From positions 124,001 through 188,000 of the forward strand of contig DYYG01000033.1 of the NCBI GenBank assembly GCA_020741775.1: 64,000 nucleotides of DNA, read 5' to 3'. This document shows, one piece after another, positions 10,316-18,814 of this stretch. Within the stretch, counting starts at the first letter, position 1. Each line of letters begins with the position of its first letter. This DNA comes from Methylorubrum populi. Its GTDB lineage: Bacteria; Pseudomonadota; Alphaproteobacteria; Rhizobiales; Beijerinckiaceae. The position numbers were made by a program, and so were the translations under genes. The notes under the pieces were generated by a model. That model was given only the letters and a program-made list of their open reading frames with translations. It ran no database searches and was not told where the DNA came from.

Positions 10316-10969
10316 ATGATCACCCGGCGCGACGCCTTGACACTGACAGGTCTTGCCCTCGGCACCGCCGTGCTGATGCCCCGCTTCACCCTCGGGGCGC
10401 TGGCGCAATCGGCCGATGCCGCCGCCCTCCTCCAGCCCGGCCCCCTCGGCGATGTCTGGCTCGGGCCGGCGGACGCGAAGGTCACGATCATCGAATACGC
10501 GTCGATGACCTGCTCTCACTGCGCCCATTTCCACGCCACGACCTGGCCGGTGCTGAAGGAGCGTTACATCGACACCGGCAAGGTGCGCTTCACCCTGCGC
10601 GAGTTCCCCCTCGATCCGCTCGCCACCGCCGCCTTCATGCTGGCGCGCTGCGACGGCGACGCGAAGTATTATCCAATCACCGACCTGCTGTTCGATCAGC
10701 AGCCGAACTGGGCCTTCGTCCGTAAGCCGCAATCGCCGGTCGATGCCTTGGAACAGATCCTGCGCCAGGCCGGATTCTCGAAGGAGAAGTTCGAGGCCTG
10801 CCTGAAAGACCAGAAGACCTACGCCGCCATCAATGCCGTGAAGACCCGCGGCCTCGACACCCTGAAGGTCGAGTCGACCCCGACCTTCTTCATCAACGGC
10901 GAGAAGCATAGCGGGGCGCTCTCGATCGAGGAGATGGAGAAGGTGATCAAGCCGCTGCTGGGGGCTTGA
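10316..10969 (+). CDS. dsbA: DsbA-family thiol:disulfide oxidoreductase
   Basis: A 217-residue periplasmic thioredoxin-fold protein. The N-terminus T-R-R-D-A-L-T-L followed by a hydrophobic stretch and A-L-A-Q-S resembles a twin-arginine signal. The active site C-S-H-C is at residues 66-69 (Y-A-S-M-T-C-S-H-C-A-H-F) and the cis-Pro loop is S-T-P-T-F-F near 190. It would oxidise or isomerise disulfides in exported proteins. It lies 197 bp after the dciA-like gene. In many alphaproteobacteria smc follows this gene; here the ATP synthase operon follows instead. Confidence 0.88.
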   Translation: MITRRDALTLTGLALGTAVLMPRFTLGALAQSADAAALLQPGPLGDVWLGPADAKVTIIEYASMTCSHCAHFHATTWPVLKERYIDTGKVRFTLREFPLDPLATAAFMLARCDGDAKYYPITDLLFDQQPNWAFVRKPQSPVDALEQILRQAGFSKEKFEACLKDQKTYAAINAVKTRGLDTLKVESTPTFFINGEKHSGALSIEEMEKVIKPLLGA

Positions 10970-11044
10970 TCCGGCGCCGGAAAGGCCGTGGAAAAGCAAG
11001 AATTATGTTGGTATTTCAACAGCTTGATAGCCGCTTCGGTCGCC

Positions 11045-11073
11045 TTGACACTCAAGGTTGGCGAAACTATGGT
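11045..11073 (+). promoter_or_regulatory. Sigma70-like promoter of the F0 operon
   Basis: TTGACA (11045-11050), 17-bp spacer, TATGGT (11068-11073). The start would be near 11080, downstream of the ATG at 11058, which supports the GTG at 11133 as the real atpI start. Confidence 0.65.
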
Positions 11074-11132
11074 GCGCCGCGCCGAGGGGGTGTGCCACTT
11101 CCCTCCGCTCTCGACGACATGTGGGGTCGCCC

Positions 11133-11510
11133 GTGAGCGGCGATCCGACGGGGAATGAGGGCGGGCCGGGAAAGGCTCCTGCTGACGGCGATCTCTCCGC
11201 GAGGCTCAAACGTCTCGAGACGCAGCTCGAGGGCAAGCGGCCCAAAGCCGCTCCTTCTTCGGCTGCGCGCACCGGCGCGTCCGGCGGGTCAGCCCCGCTC
11301 GGCCAAGCCATGCGGCTCTCGACCGAGTTCATCGCGGGCGTGATCGCCGGAGGAATCCTCGGCTACATCGTCGACCATCTCTTCGGCAGCAAGCCGTGGG
11401 GGATGATCGTGATGGTGATGCTGGGCTTCGTGACCGGCATCTACAACGTCATGCGGGTGAGCGGCTTCAGTGGCCGCAAAACTGAGAAAGATCCCCGGCA
11501 AGAGTCTTGA
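11133..11510 (+). CDS. atpI: ATP synthase protein I
   Basis: A 125-residue membrane protein. A hydrophilic N-terminus with a short basic coiled segment (L-S-A-R-L-K-R-L-E) precedes two transmembrane helices, F-I-A-G-V-I-A-G-G-I-L-G-Y and M-I-V-M-V-M-L-G-F-V-T-G, separated by a short D-H-L-F-G-S-K-P-W-G loop typical of AtpI. AtpI helps assemble the c-ring. The GTG start at 11133 is chosen because the upstream ATG (11058) falls inside the predicted promoter. It is the first gene of atpI-atpB-atpE-atpF2-atpF. Confidence 0.88.
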   Translation: MSGDPTGNEGGPGKAPADGDLSARLKRLETQLEGKRPKAAPSSAARTGASGGSAPLGQAMRLSTEFIAGVIAGGILGYIVDHLFGSKPWGMIVMVMLGFVTGIYNVMRVSGFSGRKTEKDPRQES

Positions 11511-11608
11511 AGGGTCTTGAGACTCGGCCGGCATCGTGTAAGGGCGACGCGCGAAAGAAGGAGCCGCCGGGCTCCGGCGCGACACTAATAAGGGGCGGAA
11601 GCGGGCAC

Positions 11609-12364
11609 ATGGCGGTCAGTATCGACCCGATCCACCAGTTCGAGCTGCAGCCGCTCGTCACTCTGGGGCATATCGGCAAGCAGCAGCTCGCGTTCACGCA
11701 GTCGGCCCTCTACATGTTCGCCGCGGTGGGCATCATCGCGCTGCTGACCATCGTGGCGACCGCCGGGCGCTCCGTCGTCCCGGGCCGTCTCCAGTCCTTG
11801 GCCGAGACGCTCTACGAGTTCATCGCCGACACGGTTCACCAGGCGACCGGCGCCGATGGCAAGCGCTTCCTGCCGCTGGTCTTCTCGCTGTTCATGTTCG
11901 TGCTCATCCTGAACCTGCTCGGGATGATCCCCTACGCCTTCGCGGTGACCAGCCACCTCATCGTCACCTTCGGCCTCGCCCTCGTGGTGATCCTGACCGT
12001 GGTGATCTACGGCGTCGCCAAGCACGGCACCCACTTCCTCGGCGTGTTCGTGCCGTCGGGCGTGCCGAAGCCGCTGCTGCTCATCATGGTGCCGATCGAG
12101 ATCGTGTCGTTCCTGTCGCGGCCGATCAGCCTCTCGGTCCGTCTCTTCGCCAACATCCTGGCCGGCCACATCGCCCTGAAGATCTTCGCGTTCTTCGTGG
12201 TCCAGCTGCTGGTCGCCGGCGCCTGGGGCGTGCTCTCGCCCCTGCCGCTCGCCCTCACCATCGCGCTGACGGCCCTCGAGTTCCTCGTCGCGGCCCTCCA
12301 GGCCTACGTCTTCGCGACGCTTACGGCGGTCTATCTCGCCGACGCCCTCCACCCCGGCCACTGA
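11609..12364 (+). CDS. atpB: F0F1 ATP synthase subunit a
   Basis: A 251-residue polytopic membrane protein forming the proton half-channels next to the c-ring. The essential arginine is in S-V-R-L-F-A-N-I-L-A-G-H, and the last helix has the A-L-Q-A-Y-V-F-A-T-L-T motif. At least five hydrophobic helices are visible. The start M-A-V-S-I-D-P-I-H-Q-F is the alphaproteobacterial form, preceded by a GGGGCGGAA-type ribosome site. Next in operon: atpE, 60 bp downstream. Confidence 0.96.
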   Translation: MAVSIDPIHQFELQPLVTLGHIGKQQLAFTQSALYMFAAVGIIALLTIVATAGRSVVPGRLQSLAETLYEFIADTVHQATGADGKRFLPLVFSLFMFVLILNLLGMIPYAFAVTSHLIVTFGLALVVILTVVIYGVAKHGTHFLGVFVPSGVPKPLLLIMVPIEIVSFLSRPISLSVRLFANILAGHIALKIFAFFVVQLLVAGAWGVLSPLPLALTIALTALEFLVAALQAYVFATLTAVYLADALHPGH

Positions 12365-12424
12365 TCTCCCTCGGCCGGACCCTTCCGCCCTCAACGAACC
12401 CCGTTCGAACTTCAGGAGTGTTCC

Positions 12425-12652
12425 ATGGATCCCGTCGCTGCGAAGTACATCGGCGCCGGCCTCGCCTGCCTCGGCATGGCGGGCGCCAGCATCGGCCTCG
12501 GCAACCTGTTCGGCCAGTTCTACTCGGGTGCCCTGCGCAACCCGTCGGCCGCCGATAGCCAGCGCACCAACCTCCTCCTGGGCTTCGCGCTCACCGAGGC
12601 GCTCGGCATCTTCTCGCTGCTCGTCGCCCTGCTGCTGCTCTTCGCCGTCTGA
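12425..12652 (+). CDS. atpE: F0F1 ATP synthase subunit c
   Basis: A 75-residue hairpin of two transmembrane helices with the Gly/Ala-rich first helix [11 protein letters not shown], polar loop R-N-P-S, and the proton-binding Glu in the second helix (L-T-E-A-L-G-I-F). No Na+-type ligand set is evident, so a proton-driven ring is expected. AGGAGTGTTCC before the ATG is a strong ribosome site, fitting the need for many copies per complex. A strong hairpin follows the stop (12666-12706). Confidence 0.97.
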   Translation: MDPVAAKYIGAGLACLGMAGASIGLGNLFGQFYSGALRNPSAADSQRTNLLLGFALTEALGIFSLLVALLLLFAV

Positions 12653-12665
12653 CGCGTCGTCGTCC

Positions 12666-12706
12666 GGGGAGCGTGGGCCGGCCGGATGGTCCGGCCCGCG
12701 CTCCCC
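12666..12706 (+). other. Strong intercistronic hairpin after atpE
   Basis: An 8-bp stem (12666-12673 with 12699-12706), one T-G wobble, then a 7-bp stem (12675-12681 with 12691-12697) enclose a 9-nt loop. There is no T-run. It lies between atpE and the b' gene and could stabilise the upstream c-subunit message or partly stop transcription. Confidence 0.75.
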
Positions 12707-12850
12707 TCGCTCATTGAGAGTGCCTCGCAAGACCGGCGGTCACGGACCGCCTCCGCCCCGGCCATCATGGCGCAGCGGAGCGTTTGCGAGAGATGCTGAT
12801 CCGGCCGCTCCGCATCCGGAGCCGGTCTTCCGACGTCACCGGACAGGGCC

Positions 12851-13450
12851 ATGGCCGAGAAGAATTCCCTCACGACCCCTTCCCCGAACGCGGACACGAC
12901 GCTCGTTCCGCCCGGAAGCCCGCACATGCATACGGAGCATCCCTCCGGCGGTCATGGCGGCGCCTTTCCTCCCTTCGAGAGCCACACCTTCCTCTCGCAG
13001 CTGATCTGGCTCGCCCTGGCTTTCGGCCTGCTTTATTATCTGATGTCCAAGGTCGCGCTGCCGCGTATCGAGGCGATCCTCGGTGAACGGGCCAGCCGCC
13101 TCTCCGCCGATCTCGGCGAGGCGCAGCGCATGAAGGCCGAGGCCGATGCCGCCGGCGAGGCCTACGAGACCTCCCTGCGTCAGGCTCAGGCCAAGGCCCA
13201 GAGCATCGCCCAGGACACCCGCAACGCCCTCTCGGCGGAAGCCGATGCCAAGCGCAAGGCGCTGGAGGCCGAGCTGAACCAGAAGCTCGCCGCGTCCGAG
13301 GCGACCATCCAGAGCCGCACGGCCGAGGCCATGGGCAATGTCCGCACCATCGCCGGTGAGACCGCTTCGGCCATCGTCGAGCGCCTGACCGGTCAGGCCC
13401 CCGACCAGGCCAGCCTGAACCGCGCCCTCGACGCGACGCCCGCCCACTGA
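12851..13450 (+). CDS. atpF2: F0F1 ATP synthase subunit b'
   Basis: A 199-residue peripheral-stalk protein. An N-terminal tail rich in Pro, His and Gly (about 45 residues) precedes a single membrane helix, [17 protein letters not shown], then a long Ala/Glu/Lys coiled coil (about 80-175). The position between subunit c and b is the alphaproteobacterial arrangement with two different b subunits forming a heterodimeric stator. The 198-bp gap after atpE holds a hairpin. Name usage varies (b', atpG, atpX). Confidence 0.92.
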   Translation: MAEKNSLTTPSPNADTTLVPPGSPHMHTEHPSGGHGGAFPPFESHTFLSQLIWLALAFGLLYYLMSKVALPRIEAILGERASRLSADLGEAQRMKAEADAAGEAYETSLRQAQAKAQSIAQDTRNALSAEADAKRKALEAELNQKLAASEATIQSRTAEAMGNVRTIAGETASAIVERLTGQAPDQASLNRALDATPAH

Positions 13451-13536
13451 TCCTGCGGCCGGCCCCTGCGGCCGGCCCGCCATCCGCCCCGACCCGGCCT
13501 GCCGGGCGGAGCGCCGACCGAGAGCTTGAGACCGAC

Positions 13537-14025
13537 ATGCTGTTGACCGCTGAATTCTGGGTCGCTGTCGCCTTCGTGGCCTTCCTGGCCATCGTCTGGC
13601 GGGTCGGCGGCTTCTCGATGATGACCAGCGGGCTCGACAACCGCGCCAAGCGCGTGCGTCACGAGCTCGACGAGGCCCGCCGCCTGCGGGAAGAGGCCGC
13701 GGCCGTGCTCGCGGACTACAAGCGCCGCCGGAACGAGGCCGAGAAGGAGGCCGAGGCCATCGTCGCCAACGCCCGCGAGGATGCCGAGCGCCTTGCTGCC
13801 GAGGGCCATGCCCGCCTGAACGAGTTCGTGGCCCGCCGCACCAAGGCTGCCGAAGCCAAGATCGCCCAGGCCGAGGCCCAGGCCGCCGCCCAGGTCCGTG
13901 CCGCCGCCGCCGACGCTGCGGTGAAGGTCTCCGAGACCCTGCTGCGGGAGCGCTTCCAGGGCGCCGCCGCCCAGGATCTCGTCCGCGCCAGCCTCGGCGA
14001 CGTGAAGAGCCGTCTCCAAGCCTGA
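13537..14025 (+). CDS. atpF: F0F1 ATP synthase subunit b
   Basis: A 162-residue stator subunit. The N-terminal membrane helix [15 protein letters not shown] is followed by a charged heptad coiled coil ([17 protein letters not shown]) to about residue 130, then a C-terminal segment that contacts F1 delta. Last gene of the F0 operon; the F1 genes are not in the window. A terminator follows at 14167. Confidence 0.95.
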   Translation: MLLTAEFWVAVAFVAFLAIVWRVGGFSMMTSGLDNRAKRVRHELDEARRLREEAAAVLADYKRRRNEAEKEAEAIVANAREDAERLAAEGHARLNEFVARRTKAAEAKIAQAEAQAAAQVRAAAADAAVKVSETLLRERFQGAAAQDLVRASLGDVKSRLQA

Positions 14026-14166
14026 GCGGCCGGCAAACTTACCCGATCCGCTTTTGCCGCTTTTCCGCAAGGACGCGACGCAGGGATGCAAGCGCCGCAT
14101 CTCCAGCCGGACAGAATGTCCGGACGGGGCGCGGGGCTGAAGCACCGCCGATTGGATCTGCCAAGC

Positions 14167-14192
14167 ACACCCGGCCCCGTGCCGGGTGTTTT
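14167..14192 (+). terminator. Rho-independent terminator of the F0 operon
   Basis: A 9-bp perfect stem (14167-14175 with 14181-14189), 5-nt loop, then TTTT. It lies 140 bp past atpF. The remaining 14026-14395 holds this and the glyA promoter and leader; no gene is seen. Confidence 0.88.
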
Positions 14193-14285
14193 CGCGTGTG
14201 GGCTCATGCTCTCTGGCGGCGACGGTGCGGCGACCCGGCGCGGTCCCGTTAAAAATTTTGAACGCAGGCGAAAAATCACCTGTGC

Positions 14286-14371
14286 TTGGCCTGACGTTCC
14301 GTGGCGTGTACGAATACTGCCTGAAAAACACCCCCGTGAACGCCGACGGGAGAACGGGTGGGTTTGCCCGT
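14286..14371 (+). promoter_or_regulatory. Possible glyA promoter and structured leader
   Basis: TTGGCC (14286-14291), 17 bp, TACGAA (14309-14314) is a weak sigma70-like promoter. The leader holds CCCGT (14333-14337), ACGGG (14346-14350), ACGGG (14354-14358) and CCCGT (14367-14371), which can pair in two exclusive ways. No known riboswitch was recognised. Confidence 0.35.
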
Positions 14372-14395
14372 AAACAACGAAAAGAGGCTACGCTC

Positions 14396-15700
14396 ATGAG
14401 TGCCGGAACCGCGTCCGCCAACACCGATCTCGACACCTTCTTCTCGTCTCATCTGGCCGAGACGGATCCTGAAATCGCCAAGGCGATCTCGCAGGAACTC
14501 GGCCGGCAGCAGCACGAGATCGAGCTGATCGCCTCCGAGAACATCGTCTCGCGCGCCGTGCTCGAAGCGCAGGGCTCGGTCCTCACCAACAAGTACGCGG
14601 AAGGCTATCCGGGCCGTCGCTATTACGGTGGCTGCCAGTTCGTCGACATCGCCGAAGAGCTCGCCATCGACCGCGCCAAGCGCCTGTTCGGTTGCGGCTT
14701 CGCCAACGTCCAGCCGAATTCCGGCTCGCAGGCGAACCAGGGCGTGTTCATGGCCCTGATGCAGCCGGGCGACACCTTCCTCGGCCTCGACCTCGCCGCC
14801 GGCGGCCACCTCACCCACGGCGCCCCGCCGAACGTGTCGGGCAAGTGGTTCAAGCCGGTCTCCTACACCGTGCGCCGCGACGATCAGCGCATCGACATGG
14901 AGCAGGTCGAGCGCCTCGCCCAGGAGCACAAGCCGAAGGTCATCATCGCCGGCGGCTCGGGCTACCCGCGTCAGTGGGACTTCGCGAAGTTCCGTGAGAT
15001 CGCCGATTCCGTCGGCGCCTACTTCTTCGTCGACATGGCTCACTTCGCCGGCCTCGTCGCCGCCGGTCTGCACCCGTCGCCGTTCCCGCATGCCCACGTC
15101 GCCACCACGACGACGCACAAGACCCTGCGCGGTCCGCGCGGCGGCATGATCCTGACGAACGACGAGGCCCTGGCCAAGAAGTTCAACTCGGCGATCTTCC
15201 CCGGCCTTCAGGGCGGCCCGCTGATGCACGTCATCGCCGCCAAGGCCGTGGCCTTCGGCGAGGCGCTGAAGCCCGAGTTCAAGATCTATGCCAAGCAGGT
15301 GATCGACAACGCCAAGGCGCTGGCCGACACCATCATCTCCGGCGGCTACGACATCACCTCCGGCGGCACCGACAACCACCTGATGCTGGTCGATCTGCAG
15401 CGGAAGGGACTTACCGGCAAGGCGGCCGAGGCGGCTCTGTCGCGGGCGCATATCACCTGCAACAAGAACGGCGTGCCGTTCGACCCGCAGAAGCCGACGA
15501 TCACCTCCGGCATCCGCCTCGGCACCCCGGCCAGCACCACCCGCGGCTTCGGCGTCGCCGAGTTCAAGCAGGTCGGCTCGTTCATCGTCGAGGTGCTCGA
15601 CGGTCTCGCCGCCAAGGGTGAGGAGGGCGATGCCGCTATCGAGGCTTCGGTGAAGGAAAAGGTCCACGCCCTGACGGACCGGTTCCCGATCTACAGCTGA
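14396..15700 (+). CDS. glyA: Serine hydroxymethyltransferase
   Basis: A 434-residue PLP enzyme converting glycine plus methylene-tetrahydrofolate to serine; in serine-cycle methylotrophs this is the entry of C1 units into assimilation. The PLP lysine lies in [13 protein letters not shown]; other signatures are [26 protein letters not shown], and P-N-S-G-S-Q-A-N. The ATG at 14396 sits behind AAAGAGG; the 70-codon upstream extension would cover the leader. Two hairpins follow the stop, separating it from nrdR. Confidence 0.97.
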   Translation: MSAGTASANTDLDTFFSSHLAETDPEIAKAISQELGRQQHEIELIASENIVSRAVLEAQGSVLTNKYAEGYPGRRYYGGCQFVDIAEELAIDRAKRLFGCGFANVQPNSGSQANQGVFMALMQPGDTFLGLDLAAGGHLTHGAPPNVSGKWFKPVSYTVRRDDQRIDMEQVERLAQEHKPKVIIAGGSGYPRQWDFAKFREIADSVGAYFFVDMAHFAGLVAAGLHPSPFPHAHVATTTTHKTLRGPRGGMILTNDEALAKKFNSAIFPGLQGGPLMHVIAAKAVAFGEALKPEFKIYAKQVIDNAKALADTIISGGYDITSGGTDNHLMLVDLQRKGLTGKAAEAALSRAHITCNKNGVPFDPQKPTITSGIRLGTPASTTRGFGVAEFKQVGSFIVEVLDGLAAKGEEGDAAIEASVKEKVHALTDRFPIYS

Positions 15701-15705
15701 TCGAT

Positions 15706-15724
15706 CCTCGGCGTTGCGCCGAGG
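15706..15724 (+). terminator. First hairpin after glyA
   Basis: An 8-bp stem, CCTCGGCG with CGCCGAGG, around a TTG loop, six bases past the glyA stop. The following sequence is only weakly T-rich. Confidence 0.6.
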
Positions 15725-15735
15725 GATTGTCTACG

Positions 15736-15766
15736 GCGGCCGCGGATCCATCGGATCCGCGGCCGC
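15736..15766 (+). terminator. Second, 14-bp hairpin after glyA
   Basis: A perfect 14-bp stem (15736-15749 with 15753-15766) with an ATC loop, followed by TTCCGTTT. Probably the main glyA terminator. Confidence 0.75.
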
Positions 15767-15990
15767 TTCCGTTTCCGGGCTGAGCGAAGGCGAACCGTTC
15801 CTGCCTCGGTGCCGTGGGAGGCCTGCTCCCCACGCCGTGCTTTGCCTCAAAGGATAGAGTCGGCACTCCTGGCATTTGGGCGCCCGCTGGGGCAGAGAGG
15901 GGCCGGCTTTCGGACGGACCCGCTCGACAGATGGCTGCTGGCCACTCCGAGCCGAGGCGCCCGGGCGTTCTGGACGAGGTGGTGGGCGCG

Positions 15991-16548
15991 ATGCGCTGTC
16001 CGTTCTGCGGTAGTACCGACACGCAGGTGAAGGATTCGCGGCCGAGCGAGGATTCCTCGGCGATCCGCCGCCGCCGCGTCTGCGAGGATTGCGGCGGTCG
16101 TTTCACCACCTTCGAGCGGGTGCAGTTGCGCGAACTCGTGGTGCTGAAGCGCTCGGGAAAGCGGGTGCCCTTCGACCGCGACAAGCTCCAGCGCTCCATC
16201 GACGTGGCGTTGCGCAAGCGCTTGGTCGATCCGGAGCGGGTCGAGCGGCTGGTCAGCGGCATCACCCGGCGCCTGGAGAGCGGCGGTGAGGGCGAAGTCA
16301 CCAGTGAGGCCATCGGCGAGGCGGTGATGGAGGGCCTGAAGGGGCTCGACGACGTGGCCTATGTCCGCTTCGCCTCGGTTTACAAGAATTTCCGCGAGGC
16401 GCAGGACTTCCAGGACCTGCTCGGCACCCTCGGCGGCAGGCTGGCGGGCGACGCGCCCGTTCCGGAGGCGGCCGACACCCCTCCCCCCGCTGCGGATGAG
16501 GATGGTCCCGAGCCGCGCCGCCGCCGGCCGGCGCGGTCCAAGGCATGA
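15991..16548 (+). CDS. nrdR: Transcriptional repressor NrdR
   Basis: A 185-residue regulator of ribonucleotide reductase genes. The N-terminal zinc ribbon has Cys3, Cys6, Cys31 and Cys34 (M-R-C-P-F-C-G ... C-E-D-C-G), followed by an ATP-cone domain (about 49-139) that senses ATP/dATP. The last 35 residues are a Pro/Arg-rich tail beyond the usual length. The ATG at 15991 is fixed by the family start MRCPFCG. Its stop overlaps the ribD start by 4 bp (ATGA), so the two are translationally coupled. Confidence 0.95.
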   Translation: MRCPFCGSTDTQVKDSRPSEDSSAIRRRRVCEDCGGRFTTFERVQLRELVVLKRSGKRVPFDRDKLQRSIDVALRKRLVDPERVERLVSGITRRLESGGEGEVTSEAIGEAVMEGLKGLDDVAYVRFASVYKNFREAQDFQDLLGTLGGRLAGDAPVPEAADTPPPAADEDGPEPRRRRPARSKA

Positions 16549-17675
16549 CGGGCGCCGCCATGGATGCGGCCTCGCAGCACGCGCTCGATCTGCGCGCCAT
16601 GCGCCTCGCCCTCGCCCTGGGGCGGCGCAATCTCGGCCGCACTTGGCCGAACCCGAGCGTCGGCGCCGTGGTGGTGGCGGAGGGGCGCATCGTCGGCCAG
16701 GCGGTGACCGCGCCCGGCGGACGGCCGCATGCGGAGCCGCTGGCACTGGCCATGGCGGGCGAGGCGGCGCGCGGCGCCACGCTCTACGTCACCCTGGAGC
16801 CCTGCTCGCATCACGGCCGCACGCCGCCCTGCGCCGAGGCGACGATCGCCTCCGGCATCGGTCGCGTGGTCACCGCGATCGAGGATCCCGATCCGCGGGT
16901 GGCGGGGCGCGGCCACGCTCAGCTCCGCGCGGCCGGCATTGCGGTGGAAACCGGCCTGCTGCGCGAGGAGGCCGCCCGTGATCATCGCGGCCATTTCAGC
17001 CGGGTGACGCGGGGACGGCCGAGCCTGCATCTCAAGCTCGCCCGCACCCGCGACGGCTTCGCCGCGCCCTCGACCGGCGAACGGCTGAAGATCACCGGGC
17101 CCGTGGCCGACGGGGCGGTGCATCTGTGGCGTGCCCATGCCGATGCCATCATGGTGGGGATCGGCACGGCGCGGGCCGACGATCCCTCGTTGACCGTGCG
17201 CCTTCCCGGCCTCGCCGACCGCTCGCCGGTGCGGATCGTTCTCGACTCCACGCTGCGCCTCAACCCGGCGAGCCACCTCGTGCGCGGTGCCCGCGACCTG
17301 CCGACCCTGGTGCTGACCGGGCGCGGCGCTCCGGCTCATGCCCGGCGGATGCTGGCTTCGTTCGGCGTCGAGATCGCCTTCGTGCCGACCGATGCCCAGG
17401 GCCGCATCGATTTGCCCGCCGCCCTGGCGGCCCTAGCCGAGCGGGGCCTGACACGGATCTGCAGCGAGGGCGGCCCGGCGCTTGCCGACGCCCTGGCCGC
17501 GCACGATCTGATCGATGCCTGCACCCTCATCACCGGCCCCGCCATCCTGGGGGAGGCCGGCGGCCTGCCGGCCCTCGGGCCGAGGCTTGCCCGCCGCCTC
17601 GCGGAGGGCGAGCTTGCGGAAATCGAAACCCGCATCCTCGGCCCCGATATCGCCGTGACCTACGAGAGGATCTGA
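16545..17675 (+). CDS. ribD: Riboflavin biosynthesis deaminase/reductase RibD
   Basis: A 376-residue bifunctional enzyme. The N-terminal zinc deaminase has His62 and Glu64 (P-H-A-E) and Cys87/Cys96 in [11 protein letters not shown]. The C-terminal reductase (from about 150) contains the L-K-L-A-x-T-x-D-G and [13 protein letters not shown] motifs. It performs the second and third steps of riboflavin synthesis. It overlaps nrdR by 4 bp and is followed immediately by ribE. Both domains appear complete. Confidence 0.95.
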   Translation: MTGAAMDAASQHALDLRAMRLALALGRRNLGRTWPNPSVGAVVVAEGRIVGQAVTAPGGRPHAEPLALAMAGEAARGATLYVTLEPCSHHGRTPPCAEATIASGIGRVVTAIEDPDPRVAGRGHAQLRAAGIAVETGLLREEAARDHRGHFSRVTRGRPSLHLKLARTRDGFAAPSTGERLKITGPVADGAVHLWRAHADAIMVGIGTARADDPSLTVRLPGLADRSPVRIVLDSTLRLNPASHLVRGARDLPTLVLTGRGAPAHARRMLASFGVEIAFVPTDAQGRIDLPAALAALAERGLTRICSEGGPALADALAAHDLIDACTLITGPAILGEAGGLPALGPRLARRLAEGELAEIETRILGPDIAVTYERI

Positions 17676-17676
17676 C

Positions 17677-18315
17677 ATGTTCACCGGGCTCGTCACCGAT
17701 GTCGGCCGGGTCGTCTCGATCGAGGGCTCCGACCGCCTGCGTCGCATCGTGATCGAGAGCGCCTACGATCCCGCCGGCATCGCGCTCGGCGCCTCCATTG
17801 CCTGCTCCGGCCCCTGCCTCACCGCCGTTGCGGTGGAGCCGTACGGGGCGGGCTGCCGCTTCGCCGTGGATGCCGCCGCCGAAACATTGGCACGCACCAC
17901 CGTCGGCGCGTGGCGCGAGGGCACGCGGGTGAACCTCGAACGCTCGCTGAAGCTCGGTGACGAGATGGGCGGCCATCTCGTCACCGGCCATGTCGACGGC
18001 GTCGCCGAGATCGTCGCCCGCGAGACCGTGACGGGCGAGGACAATCCCTGGGGCGCGAGCGAGCGTTTCACCCTGCGGGCGCCGGCCGCCCTGGCCGGGT
18101 TCATCGCCGAGAAGGGCTCCGTCTGCCTCGACGGCACCTCGCTCACCGTCAACACGGTGTCCGGCGCGGATTTCTCGGTGCTGCTGATTCCACACAGCCT
18201 CTCGGTGACGACCTGGGAGGAGCGCCGCGCCGGCGACCGGATCAACCTGGAGGTCGATCTCATCGCCCGCTACGCTGCCCGTCTCGCCGAGGCGCGGGGA
18301 CTGACCCAGAGGTGA
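17677..18315 (+). CDS. ribE: Riboflavin synthase alpha subunit
   Basis: A 212-residue protein of two tandem barrel repeats. Start M-F-T-G-L-V-T-D-V-G-R-V is the family signature, and the second repeat begins near residue 98 (M-G-G-H-L-V-T-G-H-V-D-G). It dismutates lumazine to riboflavin. It begins one base after the ribD stop. Downstream, convergent gtrA is only 34 bp away. The name ribE follows alphaproteobacterial use; E. coli calls it ribC. Confidence 0.95.
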   Translation: MFTGLVTDVGRVVSIEGSDRLRRIVIESAYDPAGIALGASIACSGPCLTAVAVEPYGAGCRFAVDAAAETLARTTVGAWREGTRVNLERSLKLGDEMGGHLVTGHVDGVAEIVARETVTGEDNPWGASERFTLRAPAALAGFIAEKGSVCLDGTSLTVNTVSGADFSVLLIPHSLSVTTWEERRAGDRINLEVDLIARYAARLAEARGLTQR

Positions 18316-18349
18316 TCCCGTTCCGTCGCGGCATCCGGCCGACCTGGGA

Positions 18350-18814
18350 TCATTTCCCGTCGGCGGCGGCGAGAGGGTCGAGGCCGGATCGCGGATGCGG
18401 CGCGGTGCGGAGCGCCGCCCCGAAGGTCAGGAGCCGGTGGCCGAGGTAATTCGCCATCGCTCCGGCGCCGACTCCGAGGCCATGGCCGAGCGCCTCGGTG
18501 ACGGTCGGTCCCAGCCCCGGCAGCAGGCCGCCCAGCGTCACGACGGCGAGCGTGCTGACCGCGAGCACCACGCCCACGCCGCAGGCATTGACCACCAAAA
18601 ACAGCGGAAGCTGCTCCCGCAGCGATCCCCGCGCCGCGCCGCGAAAGACGAAGACGCGGTAGAGCCAGAAGCCCGCGACCATGCCGATGGCATAGGCGAC
18701 GACGAGGGCCGCCTCGAACGGGAGGATGAGCGAGAGCGGGATCCGCGCCAGCCAGTTGATCGCCGCCGCCGAGCCCCCGGCGAGCAGGAAGCGGACGACC
18801 TCCCGGCTCACCAT
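18350..18814 (-). CDS. GtrA-family membrane protein
   Basis: A 154-residue protein with four hydrophobic helices in the GtrA pattern: R-F-L-L-A-G-G at the start, Y-A-I-G-M-V-A-G-F-W-L-Y-R-V-F-V-F-R in the middle, and A-N-Y-L-G-H-R-L-L-T-F at the end. GtrA proteins move or hold polyprenyl-phosphate-linked sugars in the membrane. The start at 18814 overlaps the end of the UbiA gene by 7 bp, so the two are one operon. A mycobacterial counterpart of this family acts with decaprenyl-phosphate arabinose, matching the neighbour here (inference). Confidence 0.85.
   Translation of the reverse strand: MVSREVVRFLLAGGSAAAINWLARIPLSLILPFEAALVVAYAIGMVAGFWLYRVFVFRGAARGSLREQLPLFLVVNACGVGVVLAVSTLAVVTLGGLLPGLGPTVTEALGHGLGVGAGAMANYLGHRLLTFGAALRTAPHPRSGLDPLAAADGK

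Noticed and set aside
11058..11132. Longer AtpI start at ATG 11058
   Set aside because: It would fall inside a good TTGACA-N17-TATGGT promoter, and the extra residues are not AtpI-like.
14193..14395. Possible glycine or SAM riboswitch before glyA
   Set aside because: No recognisable aptamer core; only short alternative stems are seen.
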